Of a stretch of 64,000 bases of DNA, positions 43,321-55,524 are shown piece after piece. Source of the stretch: Pyrus communis (Eukaryota > Streptophyta > Magnoliopsida > Rosales > Rosaceae); the NCBI RefSeq assembly GCF_963583255.1, contig NC_084814.1, forward strand, positions 19,383,164 through 19,447,163, written 5' to 3'. Made by a program: the position numbers and the translations under genes. Positions within the stretch are counted from its first letter, which is position 1; each line of letters begins with the position of its first letter. Under the pieces are notes generated by a model. It saw only the letters and a list, made by a program, of their open reading frames with translations, was not told the DNA's origin and did not search any database.

Positions 43321-46300
43321 ACGTAGATAATGAAATACAATGTTCTAATATATTAATAAAAAAAGGATAAATTCAAAAGTATTCAAGAGTAGGGTGAAAA
43401 AATTGAATCGAATAGTTTTATGAAAATTCAATACCTTTCTAAAAAATTAATATGCAATAAATTTTTAACATTAATGTCTTTTTTTTTTCTTGTTGCAAAA
43501 TCATTTACTATTTCTTTACAATTAATTGTCTACATCAAGTATGTAATAGGGGTATTTTAGGCATGTGAAAAATATAAAATGTGTGAATTAATATGAAGTT
43601 AATGAATTTGCTTATGTGGATCCTAGTCATTAGGTTTTCTTTGAGTAAAAAAGTTATGTAGGATTTTATATAAAGAAAATTGAGTTTGAAAGGCTAAAGT
43701 CATATTTTCACTGTATCTTTTCTGCCATTTTATCATTTGCAGACTGCCAGAAACGGAAAAAAAGCCACGGCCAGGATCAGACAAACCAGGAGCACGTAAC
43801 GTTCGGAAAACCACTCCAAACCGGGGGCGGCATTTGGCACCAACATCTCAAAACCAGTCAACCAAACCACTTTCCGTTTACTCTCCGTTACGTGGACCAC
43901 TCAAATTCCGCCAATGCACTGGCTTCAGGTAGACTGCACATCACCGGATTTTGGCCAAAATTTCAGAACCTTTCCAAAAAATTTCAGTCACCCGCCGTAG
44001 CCCAAAAATCAAATACTGGTCGTCTCCGACTCCACTACTCACTCAACGCCTTTCACTCCACATTGTCCTTACTCTCCCTCTCTCCCCCAGTTATCGTACG
44101 CACCACCTCAATGGCGCAAGTTAGCCAGCTTCCCTGCGACGGAAACGGCGTCTGCATGCTCTGCAAGTCGACCCCGCCCGACGCCGAGAAGCTCACCTGC
44201 AAGACATGCGTGACCCCCTGGCATGCCACCTGCCTCTCGGCCAAGCCCGAGTCCCTGGCCGCCACTCTTCAGTGGGAGTGCCCCGACTGCACCTCGATCG
44301 CCAGCGACGCTCCTGCATCCGTCCCGGCCGTGAATGCCTGCGTGGACGGCGGTTTGGTGGCGGCGATCCGGGCGATCGAGAACGACGCGACGCTGACGGA
44401 GCAGGAGAAGGCGTGGAGGAGGCAGGAGCTGATGAACGGGATGGCGACTGTGGAGGTGGAGAAGAAGGGAGCGATGAAGGACATCTTGGATGTGCTCAAT
44501 GGGATTTTCAACTGTGTCTTCTGTTTACAGTTACCGGAGAGGCCTGTTACGGTACGTCTTCTTCCTTTTTTTGATTAATTTATTTCGAATTTTTAATTTT
44601 TTTTGTGTGAATTATTTCATTTTTTAGTGATTTTTTTTGTTTAATTTTTAGATGTTTGTGTGTTTGGATGGTGATAGTGCAAGTTTGGTTCTTCTGTGCT
44701 GTATTTTTTGGGAACACGTCGTTTTATGTTTATTTTTTTAAATTCGTTGTCGTTTTGCCTCTTATTTTTCCCTGTTTGTTGAATGCATTTCTTGTTTTTC
44801 TTGCATGGCAATTCTGTTTTCAAAGTTCATTAATTTTTAATTTTTCTGGGTATTTGAGTAGTTCTAATGGGTATTAATTTAATTTTATATAATTATATTT
44901 TTGCTTCTGATTACTTTTTTTTTTCTCAAACAAAGTTGGATTTTTTGCTTAAAAAAATAAAACTTTAATTCTAATCATATAAGCTCGTCAACTCCTTCAA
45001 CAGATTTAGTTGAGTTCTTTAAATAAACCCAGATATAGAAATGATTAGTGGATTTTCACACAATGTTCTTCGATATTTTTCAGCTTTTGAATTTCCCGTT
45101 TTAAAATTTCTTTATGGTTTAACCCAAAAAATAAATAAAATTAAAATTAATGGTTGGTTCCGTAACGCACCATTTGTGTTGTAATTTCTTTGCTTTTTTG
45201 TTCACTCTGATCCTGAAATTCGGGTCTTGTGGTCCCATTATCTTCAGTTGATGAGACCACATCATCCGTCATTACAAGGTTTTTTATTATCTACATTATT
45301 TAGTTTAGGATTATCTTGAATTAATTTATCATTCGTGTTTAATCTTTCGATTCGATGCATTGATAGTTTTAGTAGATTGCTGTACTGATATAGGTAGATT
45401 ATGTTAATAATGGCATGTTTGTGCTCTTAAATCCAGACACCATGTGGGCACAATTCGTGTCTGAAGTGCTTCCGGAAATGGGTTGGACGAGGGAAGCGTG
45501 TTTGTGGAACGTGCCGCGGTCGCATTCCTCTCAAGATGGCACGTAACCCCCGAATCAATTCTTCACTTGTATCGATCATACGTCTGGCTAAGTTGGCAAA
45601 GGCAAGTGGAACTGGGGGGCCTGCTCGGGTTTATCATTCTCTACAAAATCAAGATAGGCCGGACAAGGCGTTTACCACAGAACGTGCCCAGAGGACTGGA
45701 AATGCTAATGCTTCAGTGGCAGGATATTTGTCACGATTCCGGGAGATCACTTTGGACACATTCCTGCTGAAAATGATCCAGATAGAAATCAAGGTGTTCT
45801 GGTTGGTGAATGCTGGAAAGATAGGCTTGAATGTAGGTAATGGGGTGCACATTTTCCCCATGTTGCCGGTATAGCTGGGCAGTCTAATCATGGTGCACAG
45901 TGAGTTGTGTTTTCGGGAGGCTACCTTGACGATGCGGATCATGGAGAGTGGTTCATATACACTGGGAGGTTTGTCATTGGATCAACCACTTAAACGGCAC
46001 ATTCTAGCTATTCCGTTTCTCTCGGATACTTTTTTTTTTTTTTTTTTTTCCTTTTACTTTATTTATGTTTGATGCCTTGTTTACATGGATGTGCATTGCA
46101 GTGGTGGAAGGGATTTGAGTGGTAACAGGCGACCAAACAAGAAACAGTCTTTTGACCAGACTTTTGATAAATATAACAAGGCTCTCCGACTTAGTTGCCT
46201 GGAAGGTTATCCTGTGCGGGTGGTAAGATAATTGCAATGTTCTAAATTCCCTCTCTGATAACCACAACTTATTGTTTTATTTTCTGTCTTTGGGACGTTT

Positions 46301-46943
46301 GCAGTTAGATATGCTGTGTTAAGACCTGCTAAAAGTTTGAATTTTGTTGCAATAATTTCCCTTGAGCATAATGTGTTCGACAATTCTATCATTTGTGGTG
46401 TTCTGCATACTGATTAATGTTTTGTATTTGTTGCCTTCCATTTGATAATTAGGTCTCACAAGGAGAAGCGTTCCTCATATGCCCCTACTGAGGCAGTTGT
46501 TCGGTATGATGGATGCTACAGAATAGAAAAATGTTGGCGTAAGGCTGGAATCCAGGTAAATATGTGCTATCCCAGGTGATGGAATTGCTTCATGGGTTTC
46601 TATATTTTCCTGAACAGATTTACTGAAACTGTTTTTGCTCACCTAGGGGTTTGGAGTCTGCCGGTACCTTTTTGTCAGATGTGACAATGAGCCTGCACCA
46701 TGGACGAGGTTTGGTTTAGTTTCTTATGTTCACGCCCTCTTCCATAGAACTTTTCACTGGATCTTTCCAACTGGAACTGCAGTGATGAACACGGTGATCG
46801 ACCTAGACCTTTACCTGATATTCCTGAGGCTGAGATGAGGGCAGCAGGAGATATAACAGTGAGGAAAGAAAGCCCAGCTTGGGACTTTGATGTAAGTTAT
46901 TTTAATTAACTGGATTTTGAATATTTTGTTCGACTGCTTTCGC

Positions 46944-46967
46944 GGGGGGGGGGGGGGGGGGGGGGGG
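46944..46967. repeat. Uninterrupted G24 tract
   Basis: A run of 24 G lies in the sixth intron of the VIM-like locus, flanked by TTTCGC and CACAATG. On the opposite strand it is C24. Such a run can form a G-quadruplex, is prone to length change, and may be a sequencing or assembly weak point. Confidence 0.9.
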
Positions 46968-48348
46968 CACAATGCCCCTGAATAGTCTGTAGTCACTAAA
47001 TGTTTACAGTTAGTCATTGTGCTCTGATATTGTATGAGATTATCTAAACTATGCTGTTCAATGTTATCTGGAAAACGATGGTCGGTGGACATGGATGAAG
47101 CCAGCACCCGCCTGTAAAAAGCCTATTCTAGCATTCTGTCCTAAAGCTCTAAAGACGACAAGGAAAGCGATGATGAAAAAAGAAAAAATGACTGTTCGAC
47201 AGAGGCTCTTGAAAGGTCTTTCTTTCTCTCTCTCCTACCCCCATCCTCAGCCCTTCTACTACATGACTGCACTCACTAAACACAGTATTATGTTGTCTTC
47301 CTCTGGTCTCGCACGTGTAATCAAAATTCGAAACTAGTTAGACTGCCGTTATAGATTTGCTAAAGAGGTTTGGTGTGGGCGATAGGAGCTATTTGGAAAA
47401 CAGAATATTGCTCAGTTGGCTGATGGTTTTTCTACAGACTTCAATTTAATTTAGACTCAGTCAACTGGTTATATCATTAAATTTGCTTAGACTGTAAGAT
47501 CATTCATCTCATGCTAATGTATATTTATCTTGTTCTGCAGAATTCAGCTGCAAAATTTGCCGGGAGGTGATGACCGCACCAGTAATTACACCTTGTGTTC
47601 ATCACTTTTGCAAGTCGTGCTTAGAAGGTGCTTTTGCTGGCAAGAGTTTTGTGACAGAAAGAAGCAGAGATGGACGGTCTCTCCGAGCCCGAAAGAATGT
47701 AATGAAATGCCCTGCGTGTCCCGCGGATATCTCTGATTTTCTGAAGAATCCTCAGGTTTGTAGTTACTCGCGCATTTTTCTTTTTGTTTCATGGGAAGAT
47801 CAGATCATTCTTCCTTACATTTTTTTCCTGCCTGATTGATGAGAAGATGGAAGTGACAGTAAGACGTGCTTTTGATTAATTTTGAAATATGGACTGCTCG
47901 TAGGTAGAGTGTTCTTTTGATTTTCGTCTTTTATCTTATCAGAAACCAATGAAACATTACGTTATTGAAGTATTAACTCCTTGGCAATTTTTTTACTGTA
48001 TCTTGTGGGATTAAACCTGGCAGGTGAATACAGAGATAAAGAATATGATCGAATCACTAAAAGCTCTGAATGAAGAGGAAGAGAAGGTGGATCCAACTGA
48101 GGTGTCAAGTGATGAAGACGATGAGGATCCAACCGAGGAGTCAAGCGAAGAAGATGATTCTGACAATGAAGCTACTGATCCTATGTCTGACGAAACAGGA
48201 GGGAATGGCAACGGGCAGACTTCAGGAACGAAGTCTCCCACAAGGAGTCCCAAACGTGTGAAGGTTGATGCTGGTAATTACTCATCAAAGACCGATGATG
48301 ATGGGGAGGCAAAGGAAATTTTTGGTGCCCAGATTGATGGTTCGAAGA

Positions 48349-48870
48349 GAGATCCTAAAGAGAGCAAATCTGATGCTCCTGTTGCAAAGCTTGGGAGGAA
48401 ACCTGCCGGTCAGGGAGGTGCTGGAGCAAAGTCCAGGGGAAGAAAGAGAACCAAGGAGGAAGCATTGGGTAATGAAGAAGGAAATGGTTCACTAGCAAAT
48501 CCTCTGCAGGTGCAATCTGATGAGGATCCAAAAGAGAGCAAGAAGCCGGCTGCAAAGCGTGGAAGGAAACCTGGCGGTCAGGGCGGTGCTGGAGGGAAGA
48601 CCCGAGGAAGAAAGAAGGCTCAGGAGAAAGAAGCATTGGGTGGAAAAGAAGGAAATGGCTCCCCGTCAAGGCCCCTGCAGGTCCAATCTGTTGAGGATCC
48701 AAATGGTAACAAAAAGCCAGCTGCAAAACGTGGGAGGAAGCCTGCTGGTCAGGGGGGTGCTGCAGCAAAGACCCGAGGAAGGAAGAAGGCTCAGGAAGGA
48801 GAAGCAATGGATGTTGATGATGGAAATGTTTCACCAACAAGCCCTCTGCTTGTGAAGGCCAATGATTTGG
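48349..48870 (+). repeat. Three in-frame ~57-residue repeats with AT-hook-like cores
   Basis: Within the last VIM-like exon, units begin near 48351, 48525 and 48696 (spacing 174 and 171 bases, both multiples of three). Each encodes an acidic ESKK/GNKK start, KRGRKPxGQGGAG, a TRGRKKAQE and an EGNGSP..PLQVQS end. RGRKP with flanking basics resembles an AT-hook. The preceding 48050-48190 segment is very acidic (EEEEKVDPTEVSSDEDDEDP). Confidence 0.85.
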
Positions 48871-49089
48871 AGTGATCGGTTGACTTGTGCTGCAAGGAAT
48901 GTTGAACTTGGAAGGGTTATTTCGGTGCAGCAAACAAACTTTTAATTTGGGAGTGCTCAAGTGTTCATACACATGCTGGTTTACTTTTGTTCCTATTAAA
49001 TGTGTAGATTGTTCTCAAGGAAAGAAAGGCAATTATGAAATAAAGTACATGTTTTTTTTTGGTAAGAGTACAAAATTTTTTTTTTTTAA

Positions 49090-49480
49090 TACAAAATAAA
49101 ATAGTTAGCATAAAAGACAAAACTTTTGTTTTGTTTTCTTGTACAAAAAGAAAAAAAAGGATTAAAATAGTATTTTAATAGAGAGATTGCACAAATACCA
49201 TCTCGACTTTTGTTAGTGTGAGTATTTCCACTTGAACTTTTATTTATTATTTATTTACTATTAGACTTTGCATTATGTTGCAATGTATTGCCATCTTGAA
49301 ATTTGAGTCTTAAGTTGTATTTGTTAAATTAACAAAATTTCTATCGGAATGTGGTACATTACAATGTAGTACAACCTTCAGGTGATAAAAAATAATAATG
49401 AAAAGTTTAGGTGGTAAATGCAACAACAACAACAACAACAATAATAACAACAACAAAGCTTTTTCTCATTAAGTGGGATC
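49090..49480. other. Intergenic DNA with a (CAA)n-tailed repeat fragment
   Basis: AACAACAACAACAACAATAATAACAACAAC at 49420-49456, followed by AAGCTTTTTCTCATTAAGTGG and GATCGGCTATATGAATT, matches the CAACAAC...AAGCCTTTTCCCACTAAGTGGG motif of a widespread plant repeat. Family and orientation are uncertain. It sits just upstream of the PAM16 leader. Confidence 0.45.
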
Positions 49481-49599
49481 GGCTATATGAATTTTAAAAC
49501 GCAATTGCGCTTTGTTCTGTGCTACGTCTTCCGGTAGCGTCTCAATGTTCCAACTGAAGCCCAACCGGAAGTTTAGGCCCAGTCCAGTTTTTTAAGCTC

Positions 49600-50224
49600 G
49601 GTGGTTGGCTTCTTTGCCAAGGCGTACGACCTGCCACCCCTTCTGTACCTGTAAAACCCCTCTCCACCTCTAAAACCCTAACCCCTTTTCCTTGAATCGC
49701 ATCCCAATCCCTGCGACTATCACGTTTTATCTGTAAGTCCTTTCTCTCTCTCCCTCCCTCCCTCCCTCTATATTTTATTATGTATGTCCATCGATCAATT
49801 GTTTCCTTTTTCTCCCTAATTTTTCTGATATATGTATATTTCATAAAAGTTGATGTACGATGCCTGAATTATTTTGCCGCAAAAGAACTGGGTGAAAATT
49901 TTGAACCAGAATTCTGACGCCGATGAACAATGTGGAAAGATGGTTTTGGGTTCATGGGTGTTTGGGTGTGTCGATTGGGTTTGTTGATGCACACTAGAGT
50001 CTATTACGAAACGGATTTATCTCGTAAAGAATTGGGATTTCGTCGTAAAAGGATGATATCATGTCCATTAATGCTACGATTGTTTAGTATTTCTGTATAC
50101 ATTATCTAATTGTCACGCGCTGAGCGGAACTTGGTATATACTGTGCCACTGCAGGTTTCTAAGATCCTGACAGGTTGCCCCGTTTCAATCTTTCTTGGTT
50201 TTGCTCGCTTCTTCTTCTTCGGTG
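49600..50224 (+). promoter_or_regulatory. PAM16 5' leader with a leader intron
   Basis: A GC-richer leader (about 49600-49730, with CCCCTCTCCACC and AAAACCCTAACCCC, a telo-box-like AAACCCTAA) ends at a GTAAGT-type donor in TTTATCTGTAAGTCC. An acceptor in GTGCCACTGCAG at about 50154 starts the short exon that ends with the initiator ATG. Telo-boxes are common in promoters of plant housekeeping and organelle-biogenesis genes. Confidence 0.5.
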
Positions 50225-51342
50225 ATGGTATGTATTCTAGATATCTTTTTCTCTTCAGGCCAATCAGGCGCAACCGGATACATTCTTCACTCTTAATTGT
50301 ATATAAGATTCTTTTGTTGACCCTTTATGAGACGGGTGCTAGTTTTGATTCGATTTTTCCTCCTGAACATGCTGTCTACTGAATATACATATAACACAAC
50401 CAGCTGCCAAAAAATCTAATGATGTATCTGTTAACGTTCCAAAGCTTCTGAATTAAATAACATCTTAATGAACTATAGCCCAAAAGTCCGCACGATGGAA
50501 GAAGAGAGGTTTCAACCAGCATTTAGAGGGAACTGAAACCTGCAATGATGCCTAAAGCGAATGTTATGTATAAGCCGCACTTCCTACCTGTTATAATCTC
50601 AATGTTATCCCAGAAGACAACTGAGATCCTAAAATTTGACAAGATATTCACTTTCTTCCTGCACCAATAGTGCAATCCTTCTCATGTAGTTAAGTTTTAT
50701 TTTGTTTGTACAGGCTGCAAAAATTCTTGCCAACGTGCTTGTGATGGGCTCAGCAATAGTGGGCAGGGCTGTGCTCCGTGCATACCGTCAGGCAATCTCA
50801 AGTATGCTCTCTTGCAATCCCAAATCTAGAGCTAAAACCTTTTGGATATATTATCGTTAACTCTAAAAAGGCACTAGTGTACTTCGTGTTCAGGGTTCTT
50901 GCATCTTTGTAAATCATAAGTGTACGTTCTATCTGTATTTGAAGATAAATTTCTTTATGTTATCACTGAATGCAGATGCCTCAAAGAACGGTGTTGCTAA
51001 CGAAGCAGTAAACAATATTAGAAGAGCTAGCAAAATAATGGCTGAACCAGAGGCGAGGCAGGTTCTAGGTGTCACGGAGCATGCATCATGGGAGGAGATC
51101 TTGCAGGTTTGCTCTATTCATTTTCTCTGTTGTTTTCCCTGCATGTAAATGTCAGCGTCGAATCTTCTGAGAGGTGTTAATCATTTCATCATTGAAACAA
51201 TTTCTTTATGAAGAGGTATGACAACTTGTTTGAGCGGAATGCCAAAAACGGAAGCTTTTATCTTCAGTCAAAGGTCCATAGAGCTAAAGAAGTCTTAGAA
51301 GGTGCTTATGCAAAAAAGGCTCAGGGAACTCCGGATGCGTAA
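50225..51342 (+). CDS. PAM16: PAM16/TIM16 subunit of the mitochondrial import motor
   Basis: Four coding exons, 50225-50227, 50714-50801, 50976-51106 and 51214-51342, give 116 aa, the normal plant PAM16 size. The first coding exon holds only the ATG, immediately before a strong GTATGT donor. The next exon continues AAKILANVLVMGSAIVGRA, a hydrophobic N-terminal segment for the inner membrane or presequence. The degenerate J-like domain follows (ASKIMAEPEARQVLGVTEHA, SWEEILQ, RYDNLFERNAKNGSFYLQSK, VHRAKEVLEGAY) and lacks the HPD motif of true J proteins. PAM16 pairs with PAM18 on the matrix side of TIM23 and restrains its stimulation of mtHsp70. In Arabidopsis the homologues are TXR1 and PAM16-like. 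All splice sites and phases agree. Confidence 0.93.
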
Positions 51343-51359
51343 CTTGTAGGCTCACAATA

Positions 51360-53640
51360 TTATTTCGCTCCGGTTACATTATTCTCAGCATTTAATGTTA
51401 GGGCTGCTGCAGTATTCTTTTGATCTCCACACGGTATGAAAAATTGGCGGTTACCAAATGTTCCTCTGCTTATTTCGGTCTTATTCTATGTCATGCTACT
51501 GTATTCCTGTTGTATATGCTATTAAACCTCTGGTTAAACCGCCTAAATATAACGTTTCAATGTCATCAGAATCCTTTGTTTCATGATTTTTACGTGCCCC
51601 GATTGTTTTCGGTCGAGTATACGAAGTTTGCCAATTCCTAACTCTACCAATTATTACGTTATGAAAACTCCGCTGAAGCAATAACATTTTGTATGTTCCC
51701 AACTGTTTATGTGCAACAATTAGCCTAGCGGAAGAGAAAGGCAGAGTAAACAAGTTGATATTGTGGCCCAAAATCCGGTCTGGTCCGACACCAACTTGAA
51801 GTTGCACTGAATCTGACCCAGCTTAATACCAAGTCCGATACCAGCCCAGCCCATTAGTGACACTACCCTTTTTTCTTTTTCTTTTTTTTTTGTTAAAATA
51901 TGAGAATTATAAATATGTGTAATTAGCAGACTGAGTAAGAGTTGAAAAAAGGATTCTTCACTTCGTTTTTTTCATTCAAAATCGTGCGTAAGTCTTTTAT
52001 CTAACACGGCTCCTAAGTGATAAAAGAAATGAGAACTCATCTTCCTTCTTTTTTTATTACCTTTCATGGGCATTCATAAGACCGATTCATTGGTTGCTAC
52101 TTAGTATCGGTAATAGATCTGAAAAAATATATAAAATATCAAATTTAAATATTTGTATCCTCTCAAAGTAAGAAACCATGGTAGATTAGAGTAAGAAATG
52201 ATTCTCATATTCCCTTTTCATTCTTCTTCACACATATTTCTTTTGATTTTGGTTCTTGTGTGATGTAAGAAGGTGATTTCTGCATATCTATTTTTACTTC
52301 ATACATGCCCTTTCGTAATTACTTGAGCTTTTTATTTGTTCAATCAATTAAAAGGGTGTGCATAAATCTTTTCTCTTAATTAATTAAACTTCAAAGCTAA
52401 AATTCAAATTGTATTTACATTTACATGAGTGAAATGAAGGAAAAAGTAAATGTGAAAGCCGAAAGGTTTGAAGTTTGGAGCCGACAAAACAAGTTGAGTC
52501 GGCTATGAAACGAACACAGACAGAAGCAGTAGACCCAGAAGTCAAACAGGTGATCCGTATTTGGCAATTGTCGTGGAGACTGGAGCTCAAGTCAACGCCA
52601 GCCCATATCTTTTTCTTTCGGCTCCAAACAAAATTGCCGCTTACTTACCAGTCATCTCACCACTCATACGAGGAGTGGAAAATTTACTCTTTTTGTCCTC
52701 ATTTCTTTTGTTTTTTATTTTAATGACTTCGAGTTCAACTTGTGTTTATATTTTTTAAATGCAAAACCATTCATATGCTTGACATTTGTTAGAAGCATAA
52801 ATTGGAGTTCTAATTCTTAATATTTGAATTTGATAAAATGTGGAGTAATGATCATTGAAACTAGTTTTATAAGAATTTTCATCAAAATTAAACATGTAAC
52901 ACACGCATATTAAAAAAACAGCATCAATGCAGTTCCTATTTATTTTTTAGAAGAAGATTACGTGCGTTTCACGCGCAAAATTTTTTACGGAAATTCTTAA
53001 TAAGGTGAGTTATATATAATAAGACTTTGCTCCAAGTTTGAAATCAATGTGCAAGGAATATTAATGAACACCCAATATTTAATTAGGAATTTTTGATAGA
53101 TGATGTTTTGGACATGGCATATACCATTATTGGAGGTATTCGGTAGTGGCGGTTGTTGCCTAAGATATGAATCCATCTGTTCAAGTTGAACACTGACCAA
53201 AAAAGAAAATTGAGAAAAATAGTAGTGAAACACAAAGATAATATAAAACTATACTTTTCACTTTTGAATAGATCCATTAATTTGGATATGGCACCATGGA
53301 CTTTAGATAATATTTAATAGGGGAAACTTGATATGAATCTAATTTTGTGAGTTATTTTTTAGATGAGTCCAATTATATTTCATGTCAGTTTTTTTATTTT
53401 TTATTTTTTTATTTTTATTCATTTTCATACCAATTTACTCCTAAAATTACTTATAATCCCTTGATTTTAGGATTAGTATTTGTGATAAGTTTTACCTATT
53501 TGAGGTTTAAAGAATAAAATTCCCTTAATGATAGGATAATTGTTGGAATAAAATTACTTCCTATATATCTCCAAGTGAGGATACGTCTCTTCATTTCTTC
53601 TTCATTTATCTATTCTTTCTTTTTAGCTTGTTATCTAAAA
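51360..53640. other. Intergenic DNA between PAM16 and the first TRIM
   Basis: No recognised gene. Short frames (51420-51641, 52384-52590, 52997-53277) show no domains. The composition is AT-rich throughout. Confidence 0.45.
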
Positions 53641-53648
53641 CCATTTTT

Positions 53649-54231
53649 TGTCACATCCCAGTCCACATAGCAAGATATTGTCCGTTTTGGGCCACACCTT
53701 CACGAATTTGTTCTTGGGTTTTGGCACGAGAACTTTCCAAGGGGTCACCCATCTTAGGACTGCTCTCGCCCAAACTCACTTAACTTTGGAGTTCTTATGG
53801 GATCCGGAGCCAATGAGTTCCCAAAATGCGTCTTGCAATGGGAGGTGAACATGTACATATAAGGCATAGATGATCCTCTCCCCTGGGCAATGTGGGACAC
53901 TACAGTCCACCCCCCTTAGGGGCCCGACGTCCTCGTCGACACACTTCTGGCCATGGAATGGCTCTAATACCAAATTGTTACATCCCAGTCCGCATAGCAA
54001 GATATTGTCCACTTTGGGCCACACCCTCACGAATATGTTCTTGGGTTTCGCCACGAGGATTTCCCAGGGAGTCACCCATCCTAGGACCGCTCTCACCCAA
54101 ACTCACTTAACTTCGGAGTTCTTATGGGATCCGAAGCCAGTGAGTTTCCAAAACGCGTCTTGCAATGGGAGGTGAACATGTACATATTAGGCATAGAGGA
54201 TCCTCTCCTCTGGGCGATGTGGGACACTACA
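53649..54231 (-). mobile_element. Cassandra-type TRIM retrotransposon, minus strand
   Basis: Two 256-bp LTRs (53649-53904 and 53976-54231) enclose a 71-bp centre. On the minus strand the centre holds a primer-binding site TTTGGTATTAGAGCC, like the complement of initiator tRNA-Met, and a purine tract GGGGGG next to the far LTR. The LTRs contain 5S rRNA-like sequence: AAGTTAAGTGAGTTTGGGCG and GATGGGTGACCCC read on the minus strand. That combination defines Cassandra. T5 on both sides is a possible TSD. It has no coding capacity. Confidence 0.9.
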
Positions 54232-54267
54232 TTTTTCTTAGTTAGGATTTATCATTTGCCTTGCGAA

Positions 54268-54299
54268 TCTTCTTCTTCTTCTTCTTCTTCTTCTTCTTT
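54268..54299. repeat. (CTT)n microsatellite
   Basis: About 10 uninterrupted TCT/CTT units close to the TRIM. Confidence 0.9.
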
Positions 54300-54309
54300 A
54301 TCATTGTTC

Positions 54310-55440
54310 AGTTTTCCTCTTCTCTTCTTAGGCTTCCACTATATATGAAACTTGATTCTGGTTGATCAAAGAATGGAGGTTGGTTGGCTTCTTTCATCAA
54401 ATTGCTTGTTGTGTTCAAATTAGTTAATTTTGTGGTCAAAGTTGGTTCTTCATTTGAGTTGTATTTTTACTCAAATTAATTGATTTCATGGCCGATATTA
54501 ATCTACATGTATCACAAGATTTTGTTATATAACCTACCTCTATTATAGGTAGATTATATTTTTCTATTTTTATTATCTATCTCTATCACAAATTGCTTCT
54601 ATATGTTTTCCTATATTACATAGTAATTTATCTTGCTTATAGGTAGGTAAATTGTGTATTTGTACTTTTTAGTTCGTTTATCTACCTATTGATTAGATAT
54701 ATTTTCTTCGTTTGATATCTTACTTATAGGTATATGTACATTTATGTATACTAACCTTTTAATTGGGTTGTATATTTTTGCAACTTAATCTATGATAAAA
54801 ATATTTTATTTATTAAAAGGTAAAGAATTGAAAAGTTTTTTAAATGTTTAGTAGCTTGCAGATGTTTAAATATTCAAAATTTGAAAACAAAGGGTAAATA
54901 GGTTAAAAAAAATAGTTAAGTGGAACTAAATCAGAAATTTCAAAAAATTGAACTAAAGCCAATAGTATGTCAATTTTTTGGACCTATATCTTAATGCCCC
55001 TATTTAATATGACCCATCAACTCTCTTAAGGTTTCCATTTTAAGAACCTATGAGGTAGTTTTTCATATGAGCCTCAAATTAAATAATTTTTGTTACTCAG
55101 AGATAAAATACTAATTGATAGAACAAGCAAACAAAATAAATAAGAAGAGAAGAAGGTTTCACGTCATGTCGAATCTCTTTCATTTGCAAAACCTAGTCTC
55201 CTCATGAAATATCTAAACTCAGCAAATCCATTTGCATAAAACCCTAATAACTTTACACATCCAACTTCATCTAATATTTTATTTAAGTTGATAGCTTAAT
55301 CTTCTATAAGATTAATTTGATGGCTTATATAAACAAGGACCTTATAAGTCCTTAAAGTGAGGACCTTAGTAGGGTAGTTCTATTAATATGATATTAGTAT
55401 TTGCCTACACACTTTGTGTGTATGAACATATTTTTTTAGA
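54310..55440. other. AT-rich intergenic DNA with TAGGTAGG/CTACCTA repeats
   Basis: No gene is seen. At 54520-54730 short degenerate repeats (TAACCTACCTCTATTATAGG, TTATAGGTAGGTAAATTG) resemble those at 5970-6240 and 42570-43320. Confidence 0.4.
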
Positions 55441-55448
55441 AAATGAGA

Positions 55449-55449
<1 letters not shown>

Positions 55450-55520
<71 letters not shown>
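55450..55520. repeat. (GA)n microsatellite, about 35 units
   Basis: A pure GA run of about 70 bases; the open frame that spans it is an artefact of the repeat. Confidence 0.97.
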
Positions 55521-55523
<3 letters not shown>

Positions 55524-55524
55524 T

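Larger units (their letters stand above)
44111..48875 (+). pseudogene. VIM/ORTH-type PHD-RING-SRA E3 ubiquitin ligase, decayed
   Basis: Nine exons can be aligned by eye: 44111-44551, 45437-45968, 46102-46227, 46453-46555, 46647-46708, 46783-46891, 47071-47215, 47541-47755 and 48024-48875. They encode a PHD finger (CMLCKSTPPDAEKLTCKTC...WHATC), RING 1 (CVFCLQLPERPVT joined to TPCGHNSCLKC), an SRA domain, RING 2 (CKICREVMTAPVITPCVHHFC) and a long tail. VIM/ORTH proteins bind hemimethylated CpG through SRA and recruit MET1. Several lesions are visible: a -1 frameshift at about 45713-45720, in-frame TAA at 45838 and TGA at 45901 within SRA, AT instead of GT at the donor 46228-46229, and TG instead of AG before 47071. 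Exon 1 and the last exon remain fully open. The PHD and RING 1 part could still yield a truncated protein ending at a stop near 45872. Other genome copies probably supply the function. Confidence 0.85.

Noticed and set aside
43892..44110. In-frame upstream extension of the VIM-like protein
   Set aside because: The known family start is just before the PHD finger, as with MAQVSQLPCDGNG at 44111.
48355..48972. 205-codon minus-strand ORF
   Set aside because: It is a shadow of the AT-hook-like repeats on the plus strand.
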